Shown in pieces: positions 45,112 through 58,500 of a stretch of 64,000 nucleotides of DNA. Numbering within the stretch: position 1 is the stretch's first letter; each line of letters begins with the position of its first letter. Source of the stretch: Puccinia triticina (taxonomy: Eukaryota; Basidiomycota; Pucciniomycetes; Pucciniales; Pucciniaceae). Where the stretch lies: assembly GCF_026914185.1 (NCBI RefSeq), contig NC_070561.1:5332001-5396000 (forward strand), read 5' to 3'. Position numbers and translations under genes: made by a program. The notes beneath the pieces were generated by a model, which was not told where the DNA came from, ran no database searches, and was given only the letters and a program-made list of their open reading frames with translations.

Positions 45112-46780
45112 ACTTTAAGTTTGATCCACTTGTATTTTGTGAAGATTTCTAGGAGCTTCTTGATATTGGTCTCCCGCCGGTACGTTGGAAGTAAGATCAG
45201 CAGATTGGCGTAGACAAGTCTGTCAAAGAGCAGGCTTTCCTACATTGAACTGTGGGTTGAAGAATTGGTTCTTATCAGTGCATATGTGAGCTGGATGCCC
45301 AACTGGCAAGTGGTAACTTGAATGATATCCTGCCAGAATGCTATAATTGGTACACCAAACAATGTGAGACATTGTTGGTCAAGTGAACTCATATTTCAAG
45401 ATCAATATCAATGTGTAGCCGCATGGCAGGTTGACAATTCCGGACTGGATATTTGCAGCAGTGGTGTTGCTTATCATTGAAAGTGTGAGTTGATTGATAA
45501 GTACATCCGGATGAAACTTACAAACCAGGCAATAGCGGCCCGAGTCTCATCAAGCGGGGGAAAACAACAAATGTACAAATTTCCCTATTCGCCGGTTTGT
45601 TGTGAGCCAAATTTGGGAAATCCTCTGACATGTGCGCTGAGGATGGAAATGGATCATTAACAAGAATCAACTATCCGCCTTACGCGAATGGGGAATGCCA
45701 CAGGCTTTTTGATTCCAAATGGCCATGCATTTTGCAATCAGGCAGTGAGAATAGTCTGCACTGCAAAAAAAATGATGTCAACTGCGTGCAGTTGACATGC
45801 AAGATCTTGAGGCATGCCCATGCTTGATCTTGAGTCAAACAATGTACCCGAGTTGACTTGAAGCCTGAGTTAAACATCATAAATGCATACCTGAGCAGTA
45901 GCCTTCACTATAACAGCCTGAGGCCAATGCTCAACCTCCCTCAGCCTTGTGCAAGGGAGTCAAAGCCCCCCCTTTCAAATCCCAGATGTAAAGGGCCAGC
46001 ACTTGCCATGACCATCACCGTAAGAACCATCAGGGAGTGCAACACTCTCAATGCCAACCATTGGTCATCAAGACAGACACCTGTGGGCACCTCTAAACCC
46101 CATAGTATGCAGTAACTCAGAACCCACATTAAGTGACTGCATACCGCCTTTCTGGCAGGCAAAATAAAAACCCTGGGAAACTCAGGATACCCAAAAAACC
46201 TGCCTCTGGGACTCCCCCAAAATCTCCCCAAGTCCAGCCTCTGAAGCCGCACCGGTCATGCTACAGTTGGCTGGTGATATTACTGCTTATACATCACTGA
46301 CCACCGGCTCACATCACATCCCCCATCACACCGGCCTAACCCAATCCCAAGTCACATCCCCAGGTCAACTCATCATCTGTAACCTTCTCTCCGCGCTACC
46401 CCTGCGGCCATCCTAACTCACCTCGGCCGCCAACCTCTCCAACTCACCATGTCAATTGCCAGCGGCCAGCTGATCAAACATCTACACCCGTTGGCGCCAG
46501 GCCTCAAGCGCAGCCCAATCATCTACTGGATTGCAATTGTCTCGAAAGCCACGCTTCACCCGCCTGCCCATCATCCGACCCGGTCTTGATGGGATAGGGA
46601 ATCTACAAAAAGCTTGTCTGGCTGCTTTAAATCTGATTCAGTTTGTCTCTGTACCCCTTCAATCTAAACTGTAGTTGGCTCTGGATCTGATTGTTTCCCC
46701 CATTTTTCCCTCCTTCTATAATCTACACACCCTCAACACACCAAACGTGGTCCGATCCGGAGTATCAAAGGCAAACCTGG
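45112..46780. other. No recognisable gene
   Basis: Mixed sequence with short frames only (for example 45630-45827 plus, 45941-46252 minus). C-rich with scattered in-frame stops from 46250 to 46780. Nothing can be assigned. Confidence 0.35.
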
Positions 46781-46884
46781 CTCAGATACAATGCTGCCTG
46801 CCACTGATCTGCCTCTGATGGTCCGAACAGCGCCCGCCGCGTCCTCGACGCCTTTCAAGCCGACGGTGTTGAGGGAGACAACGG

Positions 46885-47529
46885 GTGGTCCAGCTGGACG
46901 GCCGGCTGAGCGTGCTGGAGGACCTCCTGGGCTTGCGTAGTCTCTTGCAGGCGGCGTCGACAGCCGGTGGCGGAGAGGTTAGTCTTCCCCCGCCTCTGCT
47001 GGTGACCATCGCCAAGCTCAAGCACCAGCTCTTGCTGCTCACCCAGCCGCGCCATCTGGACTCGATCTCCCGCCGAGTGAAGGTGATCGTGACCGCCGCA
47101 AGCTCACCGACTCCCGGCCCCTCTCCATCGCCCTCGCCAGCGGGATCACCGTCGTCACCAGCAACCAAGCTCCTCCGCCCTCACCAACGTCCCCGGCGTC
47201 ATTGCCCCCGCGCCCCGCTTCTGCCCCCAGACGCCCTGCACAGGCTCGACCGGCTCTACAGCCTCCTGCCCCGGCTCGACCCCCTGCTCCCGCTCGTCCC
47301 CCACCTCCTCAGCAGACTCTGCTCCCTCGCCCACCTCCACGCCAGCGCCGACTCCTTCCGCGCTAGACTCGACGACGCCCTCAATGGCCTCCGCGCTACC
47401 TCCGACCGCACTGCCCATCTCTCCAAGCTCCTCAGTACTATCTAAAATAACGCGAATGCTAACCACGCCCTCGTCGACCAACGCATCGACGGCCTCTTGC
47501 TGGCTCTCGACCGCCTCAAGCCCTCCTGA
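46885..47529 (+). pseudogene. Dynamitin-like (dynactin p50) C-terminal fragment
   Basis: Reads VQLDGRLSVLEDLLGLR, LVTIAKLKHQLLLLTQPRHL, DSISRRVK, then after a shifted Pro-rich stretch LPPDALHRLDRLYSLLPRLD, PLVPHLLSRLCSLAHLHASA and a heptad-like tail. A TAA at 47443-47445 interrupts it before ANHALVDQRIDGLL and the terminal TGA at 47527-47529. The LLTQPRHLDSISRRVK-type motif followed by paired leucine-rich helices is what I associate with fungal dynamitin, the dynactin subunit linking dynein to cargo. GC-rich codon use contrasts with the surroundings. Identity is moderate; truncation and the stop make it a pseudogene. Confidence 0.5.
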
Positions 47530-47907
47530 AGCCCTGCGCTTGTTTTTTCTACTGCTTACATACTTGCCCGGTTGTGGGTGCTCCATCATGTGCATTCTCA
47601 GGTCTCCTGTTTCCCCCCAAAAAGAAATAACCCCACCGCCTTGCCCCTGCCTTTTTTGTCTGTAGATCAAGTCCAGTGCCACCCAAGAGGACAAGGAGCC
47701 ACGTGCAGCAGGATTGCGGCCCAGCATCCACGCCGTGTGGGATCCAAGTGGATAGCTCATCATCCCGGAGCCCGGCCCTCCCATTTGAATCAATTCAACA
47801 TCAAGGGTGTCCTGCCCAGCATCATTGACAGGTGGCAGGATCCCTCCGCCTGCACCTGGGATCCCTAACATACTACAGAATCAGACGCTATCAAAGAGAA
47901 GTCCGGG

Positions 47908-48583
47908 TAGAGATGTCACTTCGCACCCGTTGGCGGGTACCCGGCACCCGTGTGCGGGTACCCGCCTTCAGTGGCGGGTGCCAGGTGCGGGTGCGGGTGT
48001 CTGAAATCCTGGAAATTTGAGGCGGGTACCCGGGTACCTGGACGGGTACCCGCCCTTCAGTGGCCTCCAGCGGGGGCAGAGGGTATATGTACATGTCTTC
48101 CTGACCACCCAGCTTCACCCTCTACCACGATCACCACCACCATGGCCGGTAGCAGCAAGAAGCGCCGACCGCCTTCATCACCTTCTTCCTCCAAAATCAG
48201 TCCCCAGAAATCTAAACAGCGCTCCTGTTTACAACGATCAAGTCACTCGCAACAAATATCTAGTCGCTCGGAGATTGTTCAAGTGGACGATTCCGACCTT
48301 GATAATACTCAGAACTCAAAGACATCCAAGCTTTCCGATGAAGAAGAGCTTGGTAATTTTTCTTTGATATGATTCACACTGTTTTGTAGGCTAGTCGAAT
48401 CAATAATTGATGTACGTTCCATCTTTGCATAATATTTTTAGCAGGTACCCACGGGTACCCGCCCTTCGCACCCGGGTACCCGCCCACGGGTGCCGGGTGC
48501 GGGTGCGGGTGTCTGAAATCCTGGAAATTTGACGCGGGTACCCGGGTACCCCATGGGTACCCAGGTGCGAAGTGACATCTCTA
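47908..48583. mobile_element. hAT-like element with GGTACCC arms, copy 2
   Basis: Inverted ends TAGAGATGTCACTTCGCACC (20 of 20 bp) followed by GGGTACCCG-rich arms, the same architecture as 16086-17021. No 8-bp duplication is visible (left AGTCCGGG, right ACTTAGGC), so one side may have been rearranged or mutated. The centre (48120-48420) is unlike the arms and contains an open frame. Confidence 0.75.
48142..48372 (+). CDS. Short Ser/Lys-rich frame inside hAT-like element
   Basis: MAGSSKKRRPPSSPSSSKIS... runs 76 codons to TGA and ends in an acidic EEELGNFSLI stretch. Low-complexity, basic then acidic, typical of a disordered N-terminus. It could be the start of a lost transposase or a captured host exon (GT follows within the frame at GAAGAGCTTGGTAATT). 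Not recognised. Confidence 0.35.
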   Translation: MAGSSKKRRPPSSPSSSKISPQKSKQRSCLQRSSHSQQISSRSEIVQVDDSDLDNTQNSKTSKLSDEEELGNFSLI

Positions 48584-48599
48584 ACTTAGGCCTAATGTG

Positions 48600-50560
48600 G
48601 GGGTTGTGGCGCGTAGCGCCGTAGACCACCCACCAAAAATTGACGGATATGTAGTTTTTGTATTTTACAGCCTGTAGTTTCAACACTGGCAATTCCAGCT
48701 ACCAAAAATTAGATCCTCCATGGCGCCAATTTTTAGAGCTCTCCCCCATTGATCAACCCACCGGACTATTTTTGGTGGATTTTTGAAATGAGTCAAGGCA
48801 AGCCAGAACAACCCTCATCTGGCACGGTGCTTGAGTCCGGGGGTCCAAGCAAATCCAGATTTTGTTTGGCTTCTTCATTGTTTCTTTTTTGTTCGACGAT
48901 TTGTATCAGAATTCTGAGCAGATAGAATGATAGCCAAGATGCCAGGGTACACCCCGGACGCAAAAATTCAAAGGAGCTCCGGATTGACGCCGGAGATCCT
49001 TTGAAGTTCCCGCCTGCAAGGCGGGGACGTCTTGGTTGGGTCAAACCGGCTTTTTGAAGGGACTCCAAAGTCAAATCCCGGAGTCCTTCGAATCCATCTC
49101 GGAGCTTCTCCAAAGAGGATATCCACTTTGAGTTGCCTCCAAAGTGTACTTTGGAGAGCATCCGGCACAAATTTGGAGAATCTCCGGAGGAAACCCAAAT
49201 AACATTCAAATTCTAATGACTTTGAATGTTATTTGATTGAGGATTCACACTAAATTCGAATATTATTCAAGCAGGGAGGCTTCCAGGCCAGCTTGTTTTT
49301 TCAAATGCTCATCAGCCCGCTCACCCCCACACATTGGGGACCCATCCAGACCCTTACAATGCACCCACAAACAGCTCAGTTCCCCTTTAGGGACGCTGAA
49401 TACATCATGGACACATATGGTTTTTGTATTCAATTTGAGCAATAATAATAAAAAACACCTTACAAGGTATGTTGGGAAAACTTGCTAATAAAATAATCAT
49501 GAATCTAGTAGTGCAGGCTAGTAGTAGAGAGAGAGGAGGGGTGGAAAGAATGCAGAAAGGGAATTGAGAGATCAAGGAAGATGGAGCTGAGAATGATTGA
49601 CTCTTCATGCCATCACGGATCCCAGGCCTGGGGCTCAAGGGAGCTGATTCGGAACGGCGGCTATCAAGCCAAGCTGGGAAACCAAACTCATTTTTTTGAT
49701 CTTACTTTACCTTGCTCGAGCTGGTTGTATCAAAAAGCTGGGCGGCGCTGCATGGGTCAATGATTCCTAGGCAAAAGAACTTCATGATCAGCATGATAGG
49801 GCAATTGTTTGGCAGGAGAGGGAAAGTGGATGACAAAAGTTGGCCGAGGTATTTATGTATGTACTCACAATAGGGCGGCTGAAGTGCACGACTTGGTCAA
49901 CAGAGGCCTCGATGAAAGCAAGCCAATCCAAAAGTTCAGCAGCCAATTCCGAGCGTAACTGTGGCGATTACCGGAGATCTTGAGAGACATGGCCAACGCT
50001 AGCCAACACCTTTAAAATACTTTCTTTTGCGACACGGCGGAGCTCAACTGGGATGGAATGGTAGAAGATGAGTCCCGGGAATCAGCCTTGTGGTTTTTGA
50101 TTGCTGGAGCCTGTATGACTTGGTCAACAAGGTTGAAAAAGTGAACTGCTGCGGACTGTGGCCCACCAGATTGTACTGGAAAATTTTGGGGGGACAGCTT
50201 TGAATGATTTTTGAAAATCATTCAAATATCCTTGGGTGGGGAACCCTGAGGATGGCACTCAAATATCCTCCAAATGCCCTTTGACAGAAATTTGGCCGAG
50301 CTGGTTTCTCCACCAAAGGCCTTTTGAAGGGCAATCGGAGTTGAACTCCAAAGAGATGATCCAGTGAAACCCGCTGGTTGGGCGGGTTTTTTCCGGATAA
50401 ATTCATACTTTCAAAAGTCATCCAAAGTTTTTCCCAAAAATTGGGAAAATTTTTGGATGACTTTACTTGAGCAAGGGCACTTCAATGGTTTTTCGAATGT
50501 AACCGCTCCCTTCGAAGGTCACCCGAAGGAAAACCTTAAAAGTGCATCCGGGGTGTATCT
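48600..50560. other. Hairpin-rich unassigned DNA
   Basis: Contains clear inverted repeats, for example CAAATAACATTCAAA ... TTTGAATGTTATTTG (49193-49234) and AAAGTCATCCAAA ... TTTGGATGACTTT (about 50417-50463). On the minus strand near 49870-49960 a stretch reads LRSELAAELLDWLAFIEASV and near 50080-50170 a second coding-like piece, perhaps exons of one decayed gene I do not recognise. Confidence 0.4.
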
Positions 50561-51069
50561 ATTGATGCCCGGGACCTCATATGTACACCACCGGGCCTGT
50601 TTCTGACATCCCAGACCGTTGCTGCAACGGTCTGGTTCAGCAGACATGTTTGTTAGAATTCTGCCCCATGCCCAGAAGAGGGCTTATTTCTGTTGTTGTT
50701 CTTTTCCTTTCCAGAGTGTTCCATATCCAACTAGGCCCCCTCTCTAGGCCCCTTGTCACAGTGTATTTCTTCTGTTCCCTCACGAAATACACACTCACTC
50801 AGTTCCGGGCCCATATCAGACAGACCTGCTCCTTCGGAGACTTCTGATATTTTGTTCTGAGTCCCTGAGCATCTTGTGCTCTTGTCTTCTTCAGCCCTTC
50901 TCTCGCCTCATCTTTGGCATCCAGTCACTTTTCTTTCAATGTTCCCAAAGGGCCTGCATTGTCTATGTCAAGGGACCTGTCGAGCATGCGGAGGTCTGAC
51001 CGCTGCAACAACGGATGGAAATAATCCGTTGTGCAGACAAGTTTTCAACACAAAGACAACATTTGGTGT

Positions 51070-51160
51070 CTTGATGAAGACTCTGACCCCAGGAATCGAA
51101 CCCAGGACCTTCCTGGGGACCTACATAGGTTGCAATTCCGGGTGTGCACTCCAATCAATT
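51070..51160 (-). other. tRNA-derived (SINE-like) remnant
   Basis: On the minus strand GGTTCGATTCC is a perfect pol III B box (51091-51101), with TTGATTGGAGTGC upstream as a possible A box. The T stem has a mismatch and no good anticodon arm forms, so it is not a functional tRNA. Confidence 0.35.
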
Positions 51161-51950
51161 GTGCATGATGCTTGCTGATTGCACCATACCCTGTGCCCCT
51201 CAAGATCAGAATTCCCCCTCTGGGGACCAGCGAACCACCATGCCTCGGTCCCGAGGTGTGGCACCCCCTTTTACACGCTCAGTCGCCCCGCCCGACCAAT
51301 TGCAAACCGTGGTCCCACCGATAAACCAACGGTCTGGTGGGCCCAACGTTCATCAGAACGACATGAGTGCCATGTTTTAACGGAAGCTGCTGCAGGCGGC
51401 CCCTCCGAAGGCAAACCGGTGGGAGAACATTGTCCCATTGGTGAATTGCGCCCGTGGTGTAGCTCCCAAAGCGAGTGAGCTACAGCCTGTGTAAGTTGAA
51501 CCCTAACTTAACACAAGTCCCCCACATTGGAGGGCCCTGGTACAGCCTGGGCTGGCGCAAAGCGTGACCTCCAAAGGAGGGACTTGGGACTAATGTCCAC
51601 CTTTTGGCCTGAGGGTTTGAGGCCTTTTGGTGGGGGATCTGTGCCATTCCAATTTTGACCTTGTTCCCAAACAGCCCCACACACGCCCTTTGGACCATGA
51701 GAATCCTCTGGTTCTTCCCCATCTTTTGACGCTACACTCATCCCTGAGAACCCAACCCTTCTCTTTCCATGCTCCTTCAAACTTTTGGTTTTGAAGGTCA
51801 TTCTGAGCTGTATCATGTGAATGTATTGAAAAACAGTACAGTATTCAATTCAATCCCCAGGAACCAAGCTCTGTTTTAGATGTCTTGCCCAATCCAGCTT
51901 GTGTGACAGATTTTCACTTTGAGGACAGGAACTGGAAGCCAAGAAGCTTG

Positions 51951-52381
51951 TGTGATGACTTGCCCGTGATGCGATAATTCTTACAAAATTATAGCATAAT
52001 ACTATGTTCTTACGATGTGATGATGTCATGAACTAATGATGTCATGTAGTAACGTTGTTAAACTGACTACTATGAAGCTTTCATTTAAGCTTTATGATTC
52101 GTATTTTTGCTTTACTTGGATTTTACTTGGTTGTGTTGCGAATCGAGTTCGAGGATTGGATATAATAGTGGTTCTTTATTACTGTTGTTCCTCTTTCTTT
52201 CCTCATCTCGATATCTTTGTTCTTTTATTATCATTACGTTCGAAATCCTATTACTTTGAAAACTCTCCATTATACTGTATAAGTTAATTCTCATTAGAGT
52301 TTCTACGAGAATTAACTTCCCCTCTCGCTTATGCTAGGCTACCTTGCCACTTGAGATAAGACGAGTAGGTGGGCCTTCACA
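51951..52381 (+). repeat. Gypsy 5' LTR
   Basis: 431 bp. Contains GGATATAATAG near 52158, whose GATATAAT is complementary to the first eight bases after the LTR. Few other differences from the 3' LTR apart from the 16-bp duplication. Confidence 0.95.
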
Positions 52382-52389
52382 ATTATATC
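52382..52389 (+). other. Candidate self-priming site of the gypsy element
   Basis: ATTATATC begins directly at the LTR boundary, where a primer-binding site is expected. I see no match to a common tRNA 3' end. Its exact complement GATATAAT lies in the 5' LTR at 52159-52166. Tf1/sushi-type chromoviruses prime from the 5' end of their own RNA, which would fit if transcription starts near 52159; that start is not shown. Confidence 0.4.
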
Positions 52390-52564
52390 GAGATCTTATA
52401 TTCAAGAGTTATTGTTAAAGTTCTTGGTGGAAAATTCTCATCCATTTATGCTTATGATTTTTTAGATTTTCGGAACTCTCGGAAACGATTTAATCTTAAG
52501 AAGTTTCTTTTAGTTTGACTCGTTATCAAGCTCTCACATTTTTTTCAACACTTCGCTTATCATC

Positions 52565-55500
52565 ATGTCGGACAACTCTTCCCCTTTGAATCACTCTTCT
52601 CAACGAATGGCTCTTCCAAATCTCCCTTCCCCTACCCCATTAAATCATCTCTCTCCATCTGCCAATGTTATTCCAAATTCTCCTCATTCCTCTCACGGCC
52701 TTCCATCCCCTGGTCCAGAACCAATCGGTTTCGTTCCTCGCCCGATTCCTACTACCGACTCGATTCCAATTCAAACTCCTCATTTCACGAATCCCATCAT
52801 CACTCCGGCGGCTAACGATGGTAATGTTTCCGATATGTTGGCGGGTCTTCAAGTCACGGAAGGTTTAACTTGGGATGAGACAATTCTCTCTAACGCCCAA
52901 GCTGTTGCCAACCTTCAGATCGAGTCTCGACGCCTGGAGGAGTCCTCTAGAAGACATGAAGAATTGATCCGCGAATTGGATCAACTCAGAATGTTTTGCA
53001 GCGGATGTCACTCGGATGCGCGAGACGATGAATCGTGAATTCAATTCCCTTCGATTGGCAGCCGAGTCAACCAATACAGCTGTGAATCTTTGACTTGTTC
53101 GTTTAGAAGAACCGGTTATTGCGCCTCGACCAGTCCAAAACATCCCAGAACCTCCTTTTTTCTCTCACATTTATTTCTCGGGAGACGTTACAGAAACTCA
53201 TCGATTTGTTTCTTTGGTTCGAGACACCTTTGCTCGTCTTCCTAATCATTTTGCGAACGACAGACAGCGGATCTTGTGGATTGCGTCGTATTTTCGGGCA
53301 CCGTCTGGTCGCATCGGGGATCCTTGCCCTTCATACACCTGGTGGCGAAGTTTATTGGCGAGGAACGCTCACGTGCAGGGATTGGACGCTAGAAGGGCTT
53401 CCTCATTGACTGAATACGTCATTAATGAGTTGACGACTTCTGATGCCTTTCTCACGACCCTTGAAGATGTGTTTTCCAATCATACGGAGGAGGAGGATGC
53501 TTGTCGCCAACTACTCGCTTTGCGTCAAGGTTCCAGACCAATTGGCGACTTCAATATTCAGTTTAGAACCCTCCTTTATGGCGTCGATCTTTCGGGCGCT
53601 TCTCAGATGGAAATTTATGAAGCTGCAATTAATCCTAGGATTTTAGAGTTGGCAGCTCTGAGGGGTGGTTGGAACGAGTTGACTAGTTTGGAGGATAAAA
53701 TGAAGATGGTGGTACGTTTGTACAGCGATTTGCCTCGGGTTGCGTTTTTTAATAGACCCCGCAATGCTCCACCGCCTGCGCCTCGAGCCCCTCTTGTGGA
53801 AGCTCGTCCTCCGGTTGATCCTCGTCCTGTTGTTCGACCTTCGCAAGCGATTCCTATGGATTTGGATGCAATGGAGGCAGAAGAAGGTTTTTCGTTCGTC
53901 AATTTTCGAGCGGAATGTCGCAAACGACATTTGTGTATTCGTTGTGGGGCGAATTATGACTCTGAACACGCCGCGATTCGCGGTTGTCCCCTTCCTGATG
54001 ATCGACGCTTAACCAGACCTGCTATTCTTCGTTTATGGAGGGATATGGGTGGTTCTTTACGTGAAGATTCTCCAACGGACTCTTCTCGCGATACGCGTTC
54101 CGAAACTCCTCGCGACCACTCTTCGACTTTCAAAGGCAAAAAGCGCGAGTCGGTTTCTGAAATGGCTCCGACTGGACCGAACAAGAAATCTCACTCAGAC
54201 GCACCTGGCGTCTTCGGTTCTTCCAACGCGCACTCAGCTTCGGCAATACCTTCTGGTTCAGGTTCTTCTCGTCAAGGTTGGAACTCGACTGCCCCACCGG
54301 TGGCGGGGTCCTCGACGGGAGCGGTTCTTGATTCTATTTCGGCTGAACCTTGGTCCATCAGCGAGATTTTGTTTCACCGCCAAATGATGGAGGCGGAATA
54401 TGATGATGATGAGGAAGAGGGTGAAACTCGTGAGCAATTACATTTGGTATCTAAGCCTTCTCACATTAGCAATCGTCCTTTTTTCGATGGAAAGCTGCTG
54501 GTGCGGAAGGAGGAACTGATTGACGTTTCTGTTTTGGTGGATTCTGGGGCTTCTACCTCCTTTGTTGATGAATCTTTCGTTCTTCGCAACAGATTAAATC
54601 CTCAGGCTTTGGATGTTAGGCTTCATGTTTGCTCTTTCAATGGTTCGGCGCCTGTTTCAGGCGATTTTTCTCAATTTATAGATGGTTTCATTTTGATTCC
54701 TACTGAGGGGGACAAATTTCTTCATTCTACGGTTAGGCTTCATATTACTAAATTATCTTCGGCAGCCATTATTCTAGGGAGTTCTTGGTTGAGTGCCACT
54801 AATACTTTTATTGGTGGAGCGACGAATGATATTGTTGTTCACGGTTGTGAGATTTCTGATTTGTCTGACATTGTTTCTCGTGGATCGAGTTTGTTTAAAG
54901 AATTTAATGACGTTTTTGTAACTGAAAGTTTATCCTCTTTGCCTCCCCATAGAAATGGGTTTGACTGTGAGGTTAATTTAAAGGAGGGTGCAGTTCCTCC
55001 TTTCGGGAGGATGTACAACTTGAGTAAGACAGAGCGTGATCAGTTGAAAGCTTATGTTGACAACAATTTGAGTAAAGGCTTTATCAGGTTGTCTTCTTCT
55101 CCGGCTGCTTCCCCGATATTTTACGTCAAGATGGAAGGAAAAGCAGACCGGCCTTGCGTAGATTATCGATTATTGAACGGTATGACTAATCGTGATTCTT
55201 ATCCTTTGCCAGTAATTTCTCAGTTATTAAACAATCTTCATGGGTGTAAGTTTCTTTCTAAAATTGATTTGAAAGCAGCTTTTAATTTATTACGTGTGGC
55301 GGACGGTCATGAATGGAAGACTGCGTTCAGGACCCCATGGGGGTTGTACGAATGTTTGGTAATGCCTTTTGGTTTGGCTAATGCGCCGGCTACTTTTCAG
55401 CGGTTTATTCAACACGTATTACGTGAGTATCTAGATGTTTGTTGTTTCGTGTATATTGATGACATCCTTATATTTTCAAGGACGGAAGAGAGTCATTTTG

Positions 55501-58500
55501 AGGATTTACGTAAGATTTTATCCAAATTAAGGGAATATTTGCTAAAAGCTTCTTTGTCCAAGTGTGAATTTTTTTGTTCGCAGGTAACTTTTTTGGGTTT
55601 TGATATTACACCGGAAGGGTTAAAAATGAACAAGAAAAAACTAGATACAATTCAAGGTTGGACGTATCCGACAAATTTAAAGGGTTTACGTAGGTTTTTG
55701 GGATTCACAAATTTTTATAGGAAGTTTATTCCGCGTTTCTCACATGTAGCGGCGCCATTAACAGCTTTGACTCAAGAGAAGTTTGGTGAGACAGTAGGTT
55801 TTAAGACTGAGGCGTCGTTAAAAGCATTCAAAGAATTGAAATGTTTGTTTATGAAGGAACCTTTACTAAGACATTTTGATTTTAATAAGTTACGTTTAGT
55901 TCATTGTGACGCTTCTGGGTTCGCGATTGCTGCAGTATTGAGTCAGCAAGATGAGGATGGCAATATATTCCCGGTAAGCTATTTTTCCCAAAAGCTAACT
56001 GATAGGGAGCGCTCCTGGCCGATATTTGATATAGAGCTATTAGCGATAGTTGCGGCTTTTGAAGACTGGAGGGCGTGGCTTATGGGAACGGCGGAGCCAG
56101 TGCGCGTTTTCTCTGACCATTCCAATCTGTTGCATTTTAGGACGGCCAAATATCTTTCCCCCAAACAAGCCAGGTGGGCCGGGTTTTTGGACAATTTTAA
56201 TATGCTGATATACCATATTCCTGGTGCGAGGAATCCGGCAGATGGGCCGAGTCGTAGAGACGATTTTGTGCAAGGTGGTAATGAAAGTTGGGGCTCTGAA
56301 CCAATTGTTAAACGGTTAGTGCAATGCGAGGAAGTTTCGCTGCGGGATCAAGATATAACGGTTGGTTTCAACGGGGTTCATGATATGGGTTTCCAACGAC
56401 CTAATCAACAATTGTTGCGATATTTTGAGCAAAACTATACTGATAATGATTTGGCTTTAAAGGGTGTAGAAAGGAAAGACGGAGTCGTTTGGCATCAAGA
56501 CAGGATTTTAGTGCCGTTGTCCTTACGAGTTTGTATTTTGACTATGTATCACGATTCTCCTTCGGTGGGACATCCTGGAGTCGCCCGGACTTTATCTACT
56601 CTCACTCGGACATTTTCGTGGCCGCGGGTCAAGTCTTTGGTGATTGAATATGTCAAGTTGTGTGACTCCTGTCAGCGTTTTAAGGCGAGGAGGCAGTTGA
56701 GTGATGGTCAGTTAGTGTCTTTAGTCTCAGATCCGAAACCTTGGAGCACGATTGGGATGGACATGATCACGAAATTGCCGATTTCGGGCGGTTTTGATTC
56801 AATATTGGTAGTTATTGATCTTTTGAGTAAAATGACACATTTTATTCCATGTAAAGAAGCCTCTTCGTCGGCTGTTTTGGCTAATCTGTTTAAAAAAAAT
56901 ATTTTCAGGTTACATGGGCTTCTGGATAGAATCACCAGGAAAAAAAAGTAGTCAGTTGATGACAACTGACATAACACAGCTCTGGTTTCAGCTCCAAAGC
57001 TACTCCATCTGCTAGTTCAGGGCTGGCTGGCACACAGCTCAGTGCCCATTTTGGCACAGCTGAAGCCTCTAGCTTGCAATTTTCACAAGCTGCTCCTCAG
57101 CTTTGTCCCAGGCAAAGCTGCTGCTCAGCCTTGGCCCAGGCCCAGCTGCCCCTCAGTCTTGGCACAGGACAAGCCACTGCTCAGCCTTTGCCTGAGCAAG
57201 AACGGGTGTTGATAGACACACACCCGTCCCCCGGAGGCAAGCCCTTGCCCACGCCCTTTGAAAAGGGCGTGTGGGACCGCACACCCTTGATAAAGGGCGA
57301 AAGGGCATGCACACCCCTGTATGGGCGTGCGAGGGCGTGCACGCCCCCACATGGGCGTTCACGGGCGTGCACCATGGCTCGTCGGGAGCTCCTCGGCGGG
57401 CAGATGCAAGTATACCTGCTCGCCGAGAGCCCCTCGGCGGGCAGTTACAGATACCACCTCGCCGAGAGCCTCTCGGAGAGCAGGTATACATGCACCTGCT
57501 CGCCGAGAGCCTTGCCTGCTCGCCGAGAAGGATAACTCTCGGCGAGCAGGTATACAAACACCTACCCGCCGAGCCTGCTCACCGAGAGCCCCTCGGCGGG
57601 CAGGTGCATGTATACCTGCTCGCGCAGAGAAATCCTCGGCGAGCAGGCATACAGATCCCACCTCGCCGAGAGCCTCTCGGCGAGCAGGTATACATACACC
57701 TGCCCACCGAGCCTGCTCACCGAGAGCCCCTCGGCGGGCAGGTGCATTTATACCTGCTCGCCGAGAGAAATCCTCGGCGAGCAGGCATACATATCCCACC
57801 TCGCCAAGAGCCTCTCGGCGAGCAGGTATACTTGCACCTGCCCGCGGAGAGGCTCTTGGTGAGCAGGCTCGGCGGGCAGGTGCATGTATACCTGCTCGCC
57901 GAGAGAAATCCTCGGCGAGCAGGCATACACCTCTCGGCGAGCAGGCATACATATCCCCGCTCGCCGAGAGCCTTGCCTGCTCGCCGAGAAGGATAACTCT
58001 CGGCGAGCAGGTATACAAACACCTGTCCGCCGAGCCTGCTCGCCAAGAGCCCCTCGGCGGGCAGGTTCAAGTATACCTTCTCGCCAAGAGCCCCTCGGCG
58101 GGCAGGTTCAACTATACCTGCTCGCCGAGAGGCTCTTGGCGAGGTGGGATATGTATGCCTGCTCGCCGAGGATTTCTCTCGGCGAGCAGGTATAAATGCA
58201 CCTGCCCGCCGAGGGGCTCTTGGTGAGCAGGCTTGGTGGGCAGGTATATGTATACCTGCTCGCCGAGAGGCTCTCGGCGAGGTGGGATCTGTATGCCTGC
58301 TCGCCGAGGATTTCTCTCGGCGAGCAGGTATAGATGCACCTGCCCGCCGAGGGGCTCTCGGTGAGCAGGCTCGGCGGGCAGGTGTTTGTATACCTGCTCG
58401 CCGAGAGTTATCCTTGTCGGCGAGCAGGGATACATACACCATACCCGCCGAGGGGCTCTCGGCGAGCAGGTATATGTACTTGCGCCTGCCCACCGAGGGG

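Noticed and set aside
51070..51160. Functional tRNA gene
   Set aside because: B box is perfect but the T stem mismatches and no anticodon stem-loop forms.
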